Part shown: in pieces, positions 8,548-17,751 of the stretch
Layout of the letters: each line of letters begins with the position of its first letter
How positions within the stretch are numbered: position 1 is the first letter of the stretch
NCBI RefSeq assembly: GCF_002002725.1
Contig: NZ_MUNW01000032.1
Location: 310,001 to 374,000 of the forward strand
Reading direction: 5' to 3'
DNA length: 64,000 nt
From: Sinorhizobium sp. A49
GTDB taxonomy: Bacteria > Pseudomonadota > Alphaproteobacteria > Rhizobiales > Rhizobiaceae
Translations under genes and position numbers: made by a program
Notes under the pieces: model-generated
What the model was told of the DNA's origin: nothing
What the model saw: only the letters and a program-made list of their open reading frames with translations
The model's database searches: none

Positions 8548-11500
8548 TCAGACGAGTTCGACGTCGACCACTCCGGGGGCCGAGCGAAGAGCCGCTGCGA
8601 TCTCCGGTGAAATCCGGAATTTTTCGCTGAGCTCGACCTCGATTTCCCGCTGGCCATTGTCCTTGATGACGATGAAGGAAACGAGCCCCTCGCCTCTTGC
8701 GTTCAAGTGAGCGGCGATGGACTTCAGCGGTCCGGAATCGCGCACATAGACGCGCAGCGCCTTCTGCATCTGCAGCGATTCTTCCTCAAGCGAGCGCAGC
8801 GTCTGGATGCGAAGACCGATACCTTCCGGCCGCTCCTCCGCCTGCACCGTCATGACAAGCGATTTTCCGGGCTCGAGCAGGTCGCGATACTGGTGCAACA
8901 TCTCCGAAAACAGCACGGCCTCGAACTGGCCGGATGAATCCGAGAAGGCAATGATACCCATCTTGTTGCCGGTCCGTGTCTTGCGCTCCTGTTTGGAGGT
9001 GACGGTGCCGGCGAGACGGCCCGCCGTTGCGCCCTTCTTAACGGCGCCGGCAAAATCGCCAAAGGTCTGGACGCGCATCTTGGCAAGCAGCGGATTGTAG
9101 GTATCGAGCGGATGGGCGGAGAGATAGAATCCCAGCACCTGGAATTCCCGGTGCAACTTTTCCGAGGCGAGCCACGGCGTGTAGGCGGGAAGAGAGATTC
9201 GCTCCGGCCCGGTTGCAGCCCCTGCCCCGAATATATCACCCTGTCCGCTTGTCTTGTTTTCCTGGGCACGCTGGGCAAAGCCGAGGATGCGGTCAAGACC
9301 GCCGACAAGTTCCGCGCGATCGTAGCCGAAACAGTCGAAGGCACCGGCCGCGATCAGGCTCTCGAACACACGCCGGTTGAGCAGCTTCGGGTCGATCCTC
9401 AGGCAGAAATCTTCAAGGCTCGCGAATTCGCGGTCGCCGCGAACGGCAACGATGTGCTCGACCGCCGATTCACCGACGCCCTTGATGGCCGCCAATGAGT
9501 AATAGATGCGCTTGTCGCCGGTCTGGAAGTGCCGGAAAGAAGACTGGACTGACGGTGCGATCACCTGGATGCCGAGACGCCCGGCGTCCTGCCGGAAGTC
9601 GTTGACCTTTTCGGTGTTGGCCATGTCGAGCGTCATCGACGCCGCCAGGAACTCCACCGGATAGTGCGCCTTCATGTAGGCGGTCTGGTAGGAGACGATG
9701 GCGTAGGCGGCGGCGTGCGACTTGTTGAAGCCGTAGTTGGCGAACTTGGCGAGGAGATCGAAGATCAGATCGGCCTGCGGTTTCGACACCTCGTTCTTGA
9801 CCGCACCGTCGACGAAACGGGCGCGCTGCTTGTCCATTTCCTCCTTGATCTTCTTGCCCATGGCGCGACGCAGAAGGTCGGCTTCGCCGAGCGAATAGCC
9901 CGACAGGACCTGGGCGATCTGCATCACCTGTTCCTGGTAAACGATAACGCCCTGCGTTTCCTTGAGCAGATAGTCGATCTTGGGGTGGATCGATTCGATC
10001 TCTTCTTCGCCATGCTTGCGGGCGTTGTAGACCGGAATGTTCTCCATCGGGCCTGGGCGATACAGCGCCACCAGCGCGATGATGTCCTCGATGCAGTCTG
10101 GCCGCATGCCGATGAGCGCCTTGCGCATGCCGGCACTTTCCACCTGGAACACGCCGACCGTCTCGCCGCGCGACAGCATCTCGTAGGTCTTTTCATCATC
10201 GAGCGGAATGCTGGCGAGGTCGACCTCGATGCCGCGCAATTTGACGAAGTCGACGGCGACCTTCAGCACCGTCAGCGTCTTCAGGCCAAGGAAGTCGAAT
10301 TTTACGAGGCCAGCCTGCTCGACCCATTTCATGTTGAACTGGGTCACCGGCATGTCGGAACGCGGATCGCGGTACATCGGCACCAGCTTCGACAGCGGCC
10401 GATCACCGATGACGATGCCGGCGGCGTGGGTCGAGGCATGGCGATAAAGGCCCTCGATCTTCTGCGCGATGTCGAGCAGGCGAGCGACCACCGGCTCCTT
10501 CTCCGCCTCCTCCTGCAGGCGCGGTTCTTCCTCGATCGCCTTTGACAGTGGTGTCGGGTTTGCCGGGTTGTTGGGTACGAGCTTGCAGATCTTGTCGACC
10601 TGGCCGTAAGGCATCTCAAGCACACGGCCAACGTCGCGCAGTGCCGCACGCGCCTGCAGCGAACCGAAGGTGATGATCTGGGCGACCTGCTCACGGCCAT
10701 ATTTCGCCTGAACGTAGCGAATGACCTCTTCGCGTCGATCCTGACAAAAGTCGATGTCGAAGTCGGGCATCGACACGCGCTCAGGATTGAGGAAGCGCTC
10801 GAACAGCAGTGAGAAACGCATGGGATCGACGTCGGTGATCGTCAGCGCATAGGCAACCAGCGAGCCTGCACCGGAACCACGGCCCGGGCCGACGGGGATA
10901 TCGTGCTGCTTGGCCCATTTGATAAAGTCGGCAACGATCAGGAAGTAGCCGGGGAACTTCATGCGCTCGATGACGCTGAGTTCGAACGCCAGCCGCTCGC
11001 GGTATTCTTCCTCGGTATAGCCGGGCGCCATGCCGAGCTTGCGCAAGCGGTCGTCGAGCCCCTCCTCCGCCTGTCGGCGCAGCTCGCCGGACTCGGCGCG
11101 CTCGGCCTCTTCCGGATCATCGGACGCGCCGGTGAAGCGGGGCAGGATAGGCCCGCGCGTCTTCAACATGAACGAGCAGCGGCGCGCGATCTCGATCGTG
11201 TTTTCGAGCGCCTCGGGCAGGTCGGCGAAAAGCGCCGCCATTTCCTTTCGGCTCTTGAGATAGTGATCCGGCGTCAGCCGGAAACGGCTGTCATCTGAAA
11301 CCATGGCGTTATGGGCTACCGCCATCAACGCGTCGTGCGCATCATAATCGGATGGCGCCGGAAAGAACGCTTCGTTGGTCGCGACCAGAGGCACATCGAA
11401 CTTGTAGGCCAGATCGATCATCCGGCTCTCATGCCGGCGATCGAAGTTGCCGTGCCGCTGCAACTCGATGTAGAGCCGATCGCCGAAGAGGTCCTGCAAT

Positions 11501-12045
11501 GCTTCCAGGCGCGCCTCGGCCAAGGCCGTCGAGCCGGATTTCACGGCCATATCGATCGGGCCGCCGCTTGCGCCCGAAAGCGCGATCAGCCCATCCGTTC
11601 CGGCCTCCACCAGCCACGACCGCGTTATTCTCGTGACCTGGCTGCCTTCGCCTCCGAGATAGGCGCGGCTGACCAGATCGACCAATCGCGCGTAGCCGTC
11701 GTCGGTGGCGGCGATCAGCACGATGGCGGGCAGCTTGGCCAGTTGTTGCGCGTGGCCGCGGCGGTCGCCGTCGGCCTCGTCTTCCATATCGATCGACAGC
11801 TGACAACCGGTCAGCGGCTGCAGGCCGTCCTCGGCCGCCTTTTGGGAAAATTCCAGCGCTGCGAAAAGATTGTTGGTGTCGGCGATACCAATTGCAGGCT
11901 GAGCGTCGGCCACGGCCTTGCCAATCACCTTCTTGATCGGCAGCGCCCCTTCGAGCAGCGAAAATGCCGAGTGGACGCGAAGATGCACGAACTGTGGATC
12001 CGCAGCCGTCTGTTCGTTCCGTTCCGCGCCGCCTTGATCCGCCAT
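8548..12045 (-). CDS. dnaE: DNA polymerase III alpha subunit
   Basis: Encodes 1165 residues, the normal length for replicative DnaE1. It has an N-terminal PHP domain (HLRVHSAFSLLEGALP), the C-family polymerase core with the catalytic aspartates in PDFDIDFCQDRREE (about residue 428), the STHAAGIVI block, the helix-hairpin-helix region near 840-900 (IKGVGESAVEHI) and a C-terminal OB fold. It is the main replicative polymerase, acting with the beta clamp. Length and sequence argue against the shorter, damage-inducible DnaE2 (ImuC). The LexA-controlled peptide gene lies upstream on the same strand with no obvious terminator in the 163-base gap, so some read-through into dnaE is possible. Confidence 0.97.
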   Translation of the reverse strand: MADQGGAERNEQTAADPQFVHLRVHSAFSLLEGALPIKKVIGKAVADAQPAIGIADTNNLFAALEFSQKAAEDGLQPLTGCQLSIDMEDEADGDRRGHAQQLAKLPAIVLIAATDDGYARLVDLVSRAYLGGEGSQVTRITRSWLVEAGTDGLIALSGASGGPIDMAVKSGSTALAEARLEALQDLFGDRLYIELQRHGNFDRRHESRMIDLAYKFDVPLVATNEAFFPAPSDYDAHDALMAVAHNAMVSDDSRFRLTPDHYLKSRKEMAALFADLPEALENTIEIARRCSFMLKTRGPILPRFTGASDDPEEAERAESGELRRQAEEGLDDRLRKLGMAPGYTEEEYRERLAFELSVIERMKFPGYFLIVADFIKWAKQHDIPVGPGRGSGAGSLVAYALTITDVDPMRFSLLFERFLNPERVSMPDFDIDFCQDRREEVIRYVQAKYGREQVAQIITFGSLQARAALRDVGRVLEMPYGQVDKICKLVPNNPANPTPLSKAIEEEPRLQEEAEKEPVVARLLDIAQKIEGLYRHASTHAAGIVIGDRPLSKLVPMYRDPRSDMPVTQFNMKWVEQAGLVKFDFLGLKTLTVLKVAVDFVKLRGIEVDLASIPLDDEKTYEMLSRGETVGVFQVESAGMRKALIGMRPDCIEDIIALVALYRPGPMENIPVYNARKHGEEEIESIHPKIDYLLKETQGVIVYQEQVMQIAQVLSGYSLGEADLLRRAMGKKIKEEMDKQRARFVDGAVKNEVSKPQADLIFDLLAKFANYGFNKSHAAAYAIVSYQTAYMKAHYPVEFLAASMTLDMANTEKVNDFRQDAGRLGIQVIAPSVQSSFRHFQTGDKRIYYSLAAIKGVGESAVEHIVAVRGDREFASLEDFCLRIDPKLLNRRVFESLIAAGAFDCFGYDRAELVGGLDRILGFAQRAQENKTSGQGDIFGAGAATGPERISLPAYTPWLASEKLHREFQVLGFYLSAHPLDTYNPLLAKMRVQTFGDFAGAVKKGATAGRLAGTVTSKQERKTRTGNKMGIIAFSDSSGQFEAVLFSEMLHQYRDLLEPGKSLVMTVQAEERPEGIGLRIQTLRSLEEESLQMQKALRVYVRDSGPLKSIAAHLNARGEGLVSFIVIKDNGQREIEVELSEKFRISPEIAAALRSAPGVVDVELV

Positions 12046-12208
12046 CTTTACACCCTGATTCCTGCCAGGGCGTCAGGATATCCCGTTTCTCACCCGCCAT
12101 GTCCAGTTTTTGCAACGTGGGCCAGCGTTCTTTTCAACGGTGCAGTGCCGGTATGGTATCGCGCGACCCCGCGCCAGGGTCACGCCGCTTCGAAAACATA
12201 TCCTCAGA

Positions 12209-12295
12209 TCAAAGCCCGAGAGCGATGAAGGCAATGCTGGCGACGAACAGGCCCATCGATGTGAAGGCGGCGAGGTCACGAACAAAATCAGTCAT
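12209..12295 (-). CDS. 28-residue SOS-controlled membrane peptide
   Basis: Short ORF starting ATGACTGATTTT and ending TGA. The product is MTDFVRDLAA followed by an uninterrupted hydrophobic stretch (about residues 9-28, ending IALGL): a short charged N-terminus and one membrane span. AGGAG at 12307-12303 lies 7 bases before the ATG. A GTTC-N7-GTTC LexA box lies 34 bases upstream. By size, topology and SOS control it resembles Caulobacter SidA (29 residues, blocks division through FtsW) and the E. coli toxin TisB (29 residues), but I cannot claim homology. The promoter, ribosome site and operator together make this a likely real gene; its function is unknown. Confidence 0.75.
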   Translation of the reverse strand: MTDFVRDLAAFTSMGLFVASIAFIALGL

Positions 12296-12323
12296 AACAT
12301 GGCTCCTTTTCCGTTATGTTTTT

Positions 12324-12352
12324 ACTTTGTTCCATTTTTGTTCTCACGTCAA
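12324..12352 (-). promoter_or_regulatory. promoter of the 28-residue peptide
   Basis: On the minus strand, TTGACG (12352-12347), a 17-base spacer and CAAAGT (12329-12324). The -35 is good, the -10 weak. The LexA box occupies the spacer and touches the -10, a position that would block RNA polymerase. Confidence 0.5.
12329..12343 (-). promoter_or_regulatory. LexA (SOS) box upstream of the small peptide gene
   Basis: Plus strand GTTC-CATTTTT-GTTC, exact consensus. It lies 34 bases upstream of the minus-strand ATG at 12295. The divergent plus-strand gene at 12493 has its own promoter at 12435-12463, so the minus-strand peptide is the more likely target. Confidence 0.82.
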
Positions 12353-12434
12353 TCACTGTTAAGCGGAGCGCCCGCTTTCCACCGCGCATGGTTAATCGCG
12401 CCGGCAATCGTCGTGCGCGGTGATTAACCGAAAG

Positions 12435-12463
12435 CTTGAGCACTTCGCCCATCGCGCCTATGA
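12435..12463 (+). promoter_or_regulatory. promoter of the secreted FG-GAP-like gene
   Basis: CTTGAG (12435-12440), a 17-base spacer and CTATGA (12458-12463), close to the rhizobial consensus CTTGAC-N17-CTATAT. The start codon is 30 bases downstream. Confidence 0.55.
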
Positions 12464-12492
12464 CTAGAGCAACCACACGGAGCAACAGCGAC

Positions 12493-13065
12493 ATGATTGC
12501 ACGCCTGTCCCTGCCCCTCTTCCTCCTGCTTCCGTCCCTCACCTTCGCGGCTGAGGCAATCGACCCAGGTCGCATCGTGTCGGCTGCGACCGGCGACTGG
12601 GACAAGGACGGTACGAGTGATCTGGCGCTGCTGGTGAAACCTGGCAAGGAGATCGACGAGGACAATGCGATTTACATCTATCTCGCTGGCCAAGACGGCC
12701 CGCTGACGCTCAAGTCAGCCATCCCGAACAAGATCTGGGGGCAGTACGACATGGTCGGCCAGGCGCCGACGGTCAGTGCGCTCCCGAACGGCTCGCTGGT
12801 GATTACCACGCACAATGATGCGGTCGGCCGTGACCGATGGGAACAGAAGCTGACGATCGCCTACCGCAATTTCGACTTCGTCGTCGCCGGCTACACCTAC
12901 GCCTCCTACGACACGCTTGATCCCAGCAACACGTCGCAGTGTGACCTGAATGTGCTGACCGGCAAGGGCAAATCCAACGACAAACCCGTCAGCGTCAAGG
13001 GCGAATTGGTGCTGCTCAAGGACTGGAACGACGACCGCGGACAGCACGCCTGCGGCATCCAGTAA
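12493..13065 (+). CDS. secreted protein with FG-GAP/VCBS-like motif
   Basis: Encodes 190 residues. A signal peptide (about 1-19, LSLPLFLLLPSLTFA) precedes a mature protein whose start holds GDWDKDGTSDLALLV, the DxDxDG calcium-loop form of FG-GAP/VCBS repeats; only one repeat is evident. Two late cysteines (near residues 159 and 187) could form a disulfide in the periplasm. The rest does not match a family I know. The ATG at 12493 is chosen because it begins the signal peptide; an in-frame ATG at 12436 overlaps the promoter. No enzymatic motif is visible. Confidence 0.7.
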   Translation: MIARLSLPLFLLLPSLTFAAEAIDPGRIVSAATGDWDKDGTSDLALLVKPGKEIDEDNAIYIYLAGQDGPLTLKSAIPNKIWGQYDMVGQAPTVSALPNGSLVITTHNDAVGRDRWEQKLTIAYRNFDFVVAGYTYASYDTLDPSNTSQCDLNVLTGKGKSNDKPVSVKGELVLLKDWNDDRGQHACGIQ

Positions 13066-13076
13066 TCGAATCTTTT

Positions 13077-13091
13077 GTTCTGTTTTTGTTC
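13077..13091 (+). promoter_or_regulatory. LexA (SOS) box upstream of DUF5680 gene
   Basis: GTTC-TGTTTTT-GTTC, exact consensus, 54 bases before the ATG at 13146. Its flanks resemble those of the box at 12329: an A/T tract and a TTGA(C/T)G element on the minus strand at the same distance. I cannot place a clear plus-strand -35/-10 pair around it. Confidence 0.78.
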
Positions 13092-13145
13092 TTTACATCA
13101 ATGACGTCTCGCGGCATGCTGCGTGTGAACAAACAGGGTGTTCTC

Positions 13146-13613
13146 ATGGCCAGTACCGAAGAGCTCAAGGACTTCATCGTGGAAGCCAAATCGAAGGCGT
13201 ATGTCGGTGGCGGTACCGCGCAGCCGCCTTCGCGCACAGGGGCGCGCGATATCGGCTATCAGCGCGACCGGTGGCGGTATCTAGACAGTTATTTCGGTGG
13301 AACGGATTTTGCCGGCCAGGAAACCGTTTGGTTCGGGGACGATACCTGCTGGGTCATGAACTATTTCGGTCACGTTGTCAGGCCTGATCTGATCGATGCG
13401 GAGCGCGCCGGCATCGTCATCAAGACAGCGCTCGAAACCATGTATCGCGAAAAGCGGCATTTCCTCGGGGGAATGCAATATCGGCACGCCTACGGCACTT
13501 ACATCGACAACAGCCGCGGAGATACGGAGCACTTTTCCGGACGGGAGGTTATCTTTGTGGATGGCGAAGAGGCTTATGAACTTGACTATCGAGGCGGTGT
13601 CATCGTGCCTTAG
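13146..13613 (+). CDS. DUF5680 domain protein, probably SOS-controlled
   Basis: Encodes 155 residues. The order of conserved blocks fits DUF5680: LKDFIVEAKSKAYVGGG, RYLDSYFGGTDFAGQETVWF, WVMNYFGHVV, and a C-terminal FSGREVIFVDGEEAYELDYRGG. Similar proteins are small, soluble and of unknown function; no catalytic residues are established. In-frame ATGs at 13086, 13101 and 13116 are upstream but start within or next to the LexA box region, so I prefer 13146 (MASTEELKDF). The exact LexA box 54 bases upstream suggests DNA-damage induction, which gives this family a possible role in damage response or stress signalling. That is inference. Confidence 0.8.
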   Translation: MASTEELKDFIVEAKSKAYVGGGTAQPPSRTGARDIGYQRDRWRYLDSYFGGTDFAGQETVWFGDDTCWVMNYFGHVVRPDLIDAERAGIVIKTALETMYREKRHFLGGMQYRHAYGTYIDNSRGDTEHFSGREVIFVDGEEAYELDYRGGVIVP

Positions 13614-13872
13614 GCAATGGAGCCGGCGCTTGGGCACGGGCGTTCGGAAGAACGCACTCAGGACCCTCCAGCACTTTGATTCTGGAACCTCTGATCCGCT
13701 TTCAGTGAAGACGCTTCAAAGCGGGATGTTCTCGATATCGGCCGTCGCATTCAACACCGGCCTTGTCTGTTTCACCCTCTAGAAACTGCGAAACGGCTTC
13801 GTCAGGAAATGCGTCGAGGCAGAGCGGTGGAGCATTTGCACGGACCCGTTTGAGCCGCAAACGCGCTCAGCG

Positions 13873-14559
13873 TTACTTCAGCTCGACGACCTTTCCGTCT
13901 TCGATCGTCACCCGCCGGTCCATCAGCGATGCCAGCTCGTGATTGTGCGTGGCGATCAGAGCTGCCAGACCCGACTGACGCGCCAAGGCCTCGAGTGCCT
14001 CGAAAACATAGCCTGCAGTTTCCGGATCAAGGTTTCCGGTCGGCTCGTCGGCCAGCAACACCAGCGGTGCGTTGGCGACGGCGCGGGCAATCGCAACGCG
14101 CTGCTGTTCGCCACCCGAGAGCTCCGACGGGCGATGATCGGCGCGATGACCGATACGCATATAATCGAGCAGCGCCCTTGCCCGTTCGGCGGCCTCAGCC
14201 TTGCCGAGCCCGGCGATCAGCTGCGGCATCATGATGTTCTCGAGAGCAGTAAACTCCGGAAGCAGATGATGGAACTGGTAGACGAAGCCGATCTCGTTGC
14301 GGCGGATGGCCGTCCGCCGGTCATCGTTGAGACCGTCGCAGGTCACGCCATTGACGACGACCTTTCCGCCATCCGGGCGCTCCAGGAGGCCAGCAACGTG
14401 CAGCAGCGTCGACTTGCCGGTGCCCGACGGTGCCACCAGTGCTACGGTTTCACCGCTTTTCAGCGTGAAGTCCGCCCCTTTGAGGATCGACAGGAAGGTG
14501 TCCCCCTGCCCGTAAGTACGCTCGATGCCCGAAAGCTGCAGTGCCACGCGCGCATTCAT
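13873..14559 (-). CDS. lolD: lipoprotein-releasing ABC transporter ATPase LolD
   Basis: Encodes 228 residues with Walker [10 protein letters not shown] (near 44-52), Q-loop [12 protein letters not shown], signature [14 protein letters not shown], Walker [14 protein letters not shown] and the H-loop histidine in ATHNHE. The HHLLPEF stretch is characteristic of LolD within the MacB/LolD group. It powers extraction of outer-membrane lipoproteins from the inner membrane for transfer to LolA. It follows lolC/E by 16 bases on the same strand. Confidence 0.95.
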   Translation of the reverse strand: MNARVALQLSGIERTYGQGDTFLSILKGADFTLKSGETVALVAPSGTGKSTLLHVAGLLERPDGGKVVVNGVTCDGLNDDRRTAIRRNEIGFVYQFHHLLPEFTALENIMMPQLIAGLGKAEAAERARALLDYMRIGHRADHRPSELSGGEQQRVAIARAVANAPLVLLADEPTGNLDPETAGYVFEALEALARQSGLAALIATHNHELASLMDRRVTIEDGKVVELK

Positions 14560-14575
14560 TCAGTTGTTGTCCTTG

Positions 14576-15886
14576 TCATTCATACCGCAGGGCCTGCACG
14601 GGGTCGAGACGCGACGCGCGCCATGCCGGAAAGATGGTGGCAAGGAACGACAGGCTGAGGGCCATGACGACCACGAGGATCGTTTCATCGGCGTTCATGT
14701 CCGCCGGCAGCTGGCTCAGGAAATAGAGTTCCGGGCTGAACAGCGTCGTACCTGAAATCCAGGAGAAGAACTGGCGAATGGACTCGATATTCAGGCAGAC
14801 GACGACGCCAAGCAGCACGCCGGCTACGGTTCCCGCCGCACCGATCGCAGCCCCGGTCATGAAGAAGATGCGCATGACCGACCCGGAGGTCGCCCCCATG
14901 GTGCGAAGGATGGCGATGTCGCTCCCCTTGTCCTTCACCAGCATGATCAGGCCGGAGATGATGTTCAGTGCCGCGACCAGAACGATCAGCGTCAGGATCA
15001 TGAACATCACGTTGCGCTCGACCTCGAGCGCGGAAAAGAACGTCTTGTTGCGGTCGCGCCAGTCGGTGATGAAGATCTGCCGCCCGGCGGCATCTTCGAC
15101 CGGCTTGCGCAATTCATCGACCATATCGGGATGCTCGACGAATATTTCGATTTGCTGCGCCAGCCCCTCTGCGTTGAAAAAGAGCTGTGATTCCTCCAGC
15201 GGCATGAAGATGATAGACGAATCATATTCCGACATGCCGATCTCGAAGATCGCCGAAACCGTATAGGCCTTGACCCGCGGGTTCATGCCCATGGGCGTCA
15301 CGTCGCCGTTCGGCGATGTCAGCGTGATGGTGCCGCCCACCTGGATACCGAGCTGATCGGCCATTCGCGAGCCGATCGCAACGCCGGTGCCGGCGGCAAA
15401 GCCGACGAGATCGCCGGACTGGATATGGTCGGAGACCGACTTCATCTTGCCGAGGTCGTCGGCGCGGATGCCACGCACGAGAGCGCCGGTGGAGCTGTCG
15501 CTGACGCCCTGCGCCAGAACCTGCCCCTCGATGAGCGGGATCGCCATCGTCACGCCCTTCACGCCGGAAAAGCGCGTGGCAAGCTCGGCATAATTGTTGA
15601 GCGGGCCATCGATCGGCTGCACGATCATGTGGCCGTTGATGCCGAGGATGCGCGAGATGAGTTCGGTGCGGAAGCCGTTCATCACCGCCATGACGATGAT
15701 CAGCGTCGCCACGCCGAGCATGATGCCGATGAAAGAGAAGCCGGCGATCACCGAAATGAAGGCTTCCTTACGCCGCGAGCGCAGATAGCGCCACGCGACC
15801 ATGCGCTCAAAGGCGGAAAAGGGGCGGCTGGCGGACTTTGCGGACTGGCCAGCAGCCTGCACCTGATCTTCCGTCACGGCGGTCAT
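14576..15886 (-). CDS. lolC: lipoprotein-releasing ABC transporter permease LolC/E
   Basis: Encodes 436 residues: a cytosolic N-terminus with FERMVAWRYLRSRRKEAFISVIAGFS, a first membrane helix, a periplasmic domain of about 200 residues, and three C-terminal helices ending in FPAWRASRLDPVQALRYE, the FtsX/LolC permease hallmark. Alphaproteobacteria often have one LolC/E-type permease that would act as a homodimer with LolD; no second permease gene lies next to it. It sits between proS and lolD, with 20 and 16 base gaps, and is probably co-transcribed with both. Confidence 0.93.
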   Translation of the reverse strand: MTAVTEDQVQAAGQSAKSASRPFSAFERMVAWRYLRSRRKEAFISVIAGFSFIGIMLGVATLIIVMAVMNGFRTELISRILGINGHMIVQPIDGPLNNYAELATRFSGVKGVTMAIPLIEGQVLAQGVSDSSTGALVRGIRADDLGKMKSVSDHIQSGDLVGFAAGTGVAIGSRMADQLGIQVGGTITLTSPNGDVTPMGMNPRVKAYTVSAIFEIGMSEYDSSIIFMPLEESQLFFNAEGLAQQIEIFVEHPDMVDELRKPVEDAAGRQIFITDWRDRNKTFFSALEVERNVMFMILTLIVLVAALNIISGLIMLVKDKGSDIAILRTMGATSGSVMRIFFMTGAAIGAAGTVAGVLLGVVVCLNIESIRQFFSWISGTTLFSPELYFLSQLPADMNADETILVVVMALSLSFLATIFPAWRASRLDPVQALRYE

Positions 15887-15906
15887 CCTGCCTCCCCTTG
15901 CCTCAC

Positions 15907-17235
15907 TTACTTCGTCGCGATCAGCTTGTTGAGGGCCGCCTCGACAGTCATGGTCTCGCGCTCACCGGTCTTGCGATCCTTGAGCTCGACTTCGCCGTTA
16001 GCGATCGAACGTGGCCCAACGATGATCTGGACCGGCACGCCGATCAGATCGGCCGACGCGAACTTGGCGCCGGCACGGTCGTCCGTATCGTCGAGCAGCG
16101 CGTCGAATCCGGCAGCGCCGAGCTTCGAGTAGAGCGTCTCGCAGGCTGCGTCGCAAGCGGCATCGCCCGCTTTCATGTTGATGATCACGCCATCAAACGG
16201 CGAGATCGACTTCGGCCAGATGATGCCGTTGTCGTCATGCGACGCCTCGATGATCGCCGGAACCAGCCGTGTCGGGCCGATACCGTAGGAGCCCATGTGG
16301 ACCGTGTGCTCCTTGCCATCAGGACCGAGAACCTTGGCGCCCATCGCTTCGGAATACTTGGTGCCGAAGTAGAAGATATGGCCGACTTCGATGCCGCGTG
16401 CCGACACGCGGTCGCCTTCGGCGACTTCGTTGAACGCAGCCTCGTCATGCATTTCCGAGGTGGCGGCGTAACGTGACGTCCACTTGTCGAAGATCGTCTT
16501 CAGGCCGGCGACATCGTCGAAATTGGTATCTTCACCGGGAATGTCGAAGCCGAGGAAGTCCTTGTGGCAGAACACTTCGGACTCACCGGTTTCGGCGAGA
16601 ATGATGAATTCGTGGCTGAGATTGCCGCCGATCGGGCCGGTGTCTGCGCGCATCGGAATGGCGCGCAATCCCATGCGCGAGAAGGTGCGCAGGTAGGCGG
16701 CAAACATCTTGTTATAGGCGTGCTCGGCGCCTTCGCGGTCGAGATCGAAGGAATAGGCGTCCTTCATCAGGAATTCGCGCGAGCGCATGGTACCGAAACG
16801 CGGGCGGATCTCGTCGCGGAATTTCAGCTGAATATGGTAGAGATTGAGCGGCAGACTGCGATAGGACTTCACGTAGGAACGGAAGACGTCGGTGATCATT
16901 TCCTCGTTGGTCGGCCCATAGAGCATCGGCCGGTCCTGGCGGTCCTTGATGCGCAGCATTTCCTTGCCGTAGGCATCATAGCGGCCGCTTTCCTGCCAAA
17001 GCTCGGCGGACTGCAGCGTCGGCATCAGCAGCTCGTTTGCGCCGGTGCGGTTCTGCTCCTCGCGGACGATCGCATTGACCTTGTCGAGAACCCGCTTTCC
17101 GAGTGGCAGCCAGGTATAAATACCCGAGGACTGCTGCCGGATCATGCCCGTCCGGAGCATAAGACGGTGGGAAACGATTTCCGCTTCCTTCGGATTTTCC
17201 TTCAAGATGGGCATGAAAAAGCGGGACAGGCGCAT
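15907..17235 (-). CDS. proS: prolyl-tRNA synthetase, short alphaproteobacterial form
   Basis: Encodes 442 residues, shorter than the E. coli enzyme (about 570) because it lacks the inserted editing domain, as is usual in alphaproteobacteria. Class II motifs are present: motif 2 in [21 protein letters not shown] and motif 3 in [14 protein letters not shown]; a C-terminal anticodon-binding domain begins near residue 340. It attaches proline to tRNA-Pro; absence of the insertion implies mischarged Ala-tRNA-Pro is cleared in trans. Start is [10 protein letters not shown]; a start four residues earlier is possible. Confidence 0.96.
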   Translation of the reverse strand: MRLSRFFMPILKENPKEAEIVSHRLMLRTGMIRQQSSGIYTWLPLGKRVLDKVNAIVREEQNRTGANELLMPTLQSAELWQESGRYDAYGKEMLRIKDRQDRPMLYGPTNEEMITDVFRSYVKSYRSLPLNLYHIQLKFRDEIRPRFGTMRSREFLMKDAYSFDLDREGAEHAYNKMFAAYLRTFSRMGLRAIPMRADTGPIGGNLSHEFIILAETGESEVFCHKDFLGFDIPGEDTNFDDVAGLKTIFDKWTSRYAATSEMHDEAAFNEVAEGDRVSARGIEVGHIFYFGTKYSEAMGAKVLGPDGKEHTVHMGSYGIGPTRLVPAIIEASHDDNGIIWPKSISPFDGVIINMKAGDAACDAACETLYSKLGAAGFDALLDDTDDRAGAKFASADLIGVPVQIIVGPRSIANGEVELKDRKTGERETMTVEAALNKLIATK

Positions 17236-17523
17236 GACGGGTTCCAAAACTTGATGAACGTCGCACTATCGACGGATTCGGGCAAAATGACGTTGAGCTC
17301 AGGCACGCCGGTCTCACCAAAACAGGCAAAGGCGACCATTGCTTCTTGGGGTCGGCTCTCAAATTTCCGTCACCGACAAATCGGCTGGAACCTATCCGAG
17401 CCCTGCGTTCATAACCGCTTCGCGCCCGGATGAAAACCCTGCTTGCGGTGGGAATAGCACAGAGCGGATAGAGAGATCTGAAGGAGGAACGGCAGACCAA
17501 AAGCTGCGTCAAAAGAGCACGCT

Positions 17524-17552
17524 AGTAACAGGATTGCGACGATGCTTGTCAA
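17524..17552 (-). promoter_or_regulatory. possible proS promoter
   Basis: On the minus strand, TTGACA (17552-17547), a 17-base spacer and GTTACT (17529-17524). The -35 is perfect and the -10 poor. It would give proS a leader of about 280 bases, or could drive an unrelated transcript. Confidence 0.35.
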
Positions 17553-17751
17553 CGGAGAAATTTTATCCAACTGTAGCAAAAATGCAAAAAAACAGAGTGA
17601 CATCGCCCAATGTTTGGGCTAATTTCGGCTCACAAAACAGGCATGAAGTCTAAATTCTTGCCGACTTTCGCGGTCAAGTCTTGGGAGGATAAGATCTTAG
17701 GCGCGCTTCGTCGCTGCCGCCGGAAACGGATTAGAGATCACGCGATACTTG

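Noticed and set aside
8548-12045. The dnaE gene as damage-inducible dnaE2 (imuC) because SOS boxes surround it
   Set aside because: Length of 1165 residues, motifs and lack of imuA/imuB neighbours fit replicative dnaE1; the nearest LexA box has its own small gene.
12110-12427. Plus-strand ORF across the small peptide gene
   Set aside because: It crosses the LexA box and the promoter of the neighbouring gene and has unlikely composition; the minus-strand peptide has far better signals.
17409-17603. Minus-strand 64-codon hydrophobic ORF upstream of proS
   Set aside because: It has no ribosome-binding site, runs through the proS promoter region and an inverted repeat, and has no recognisable family.
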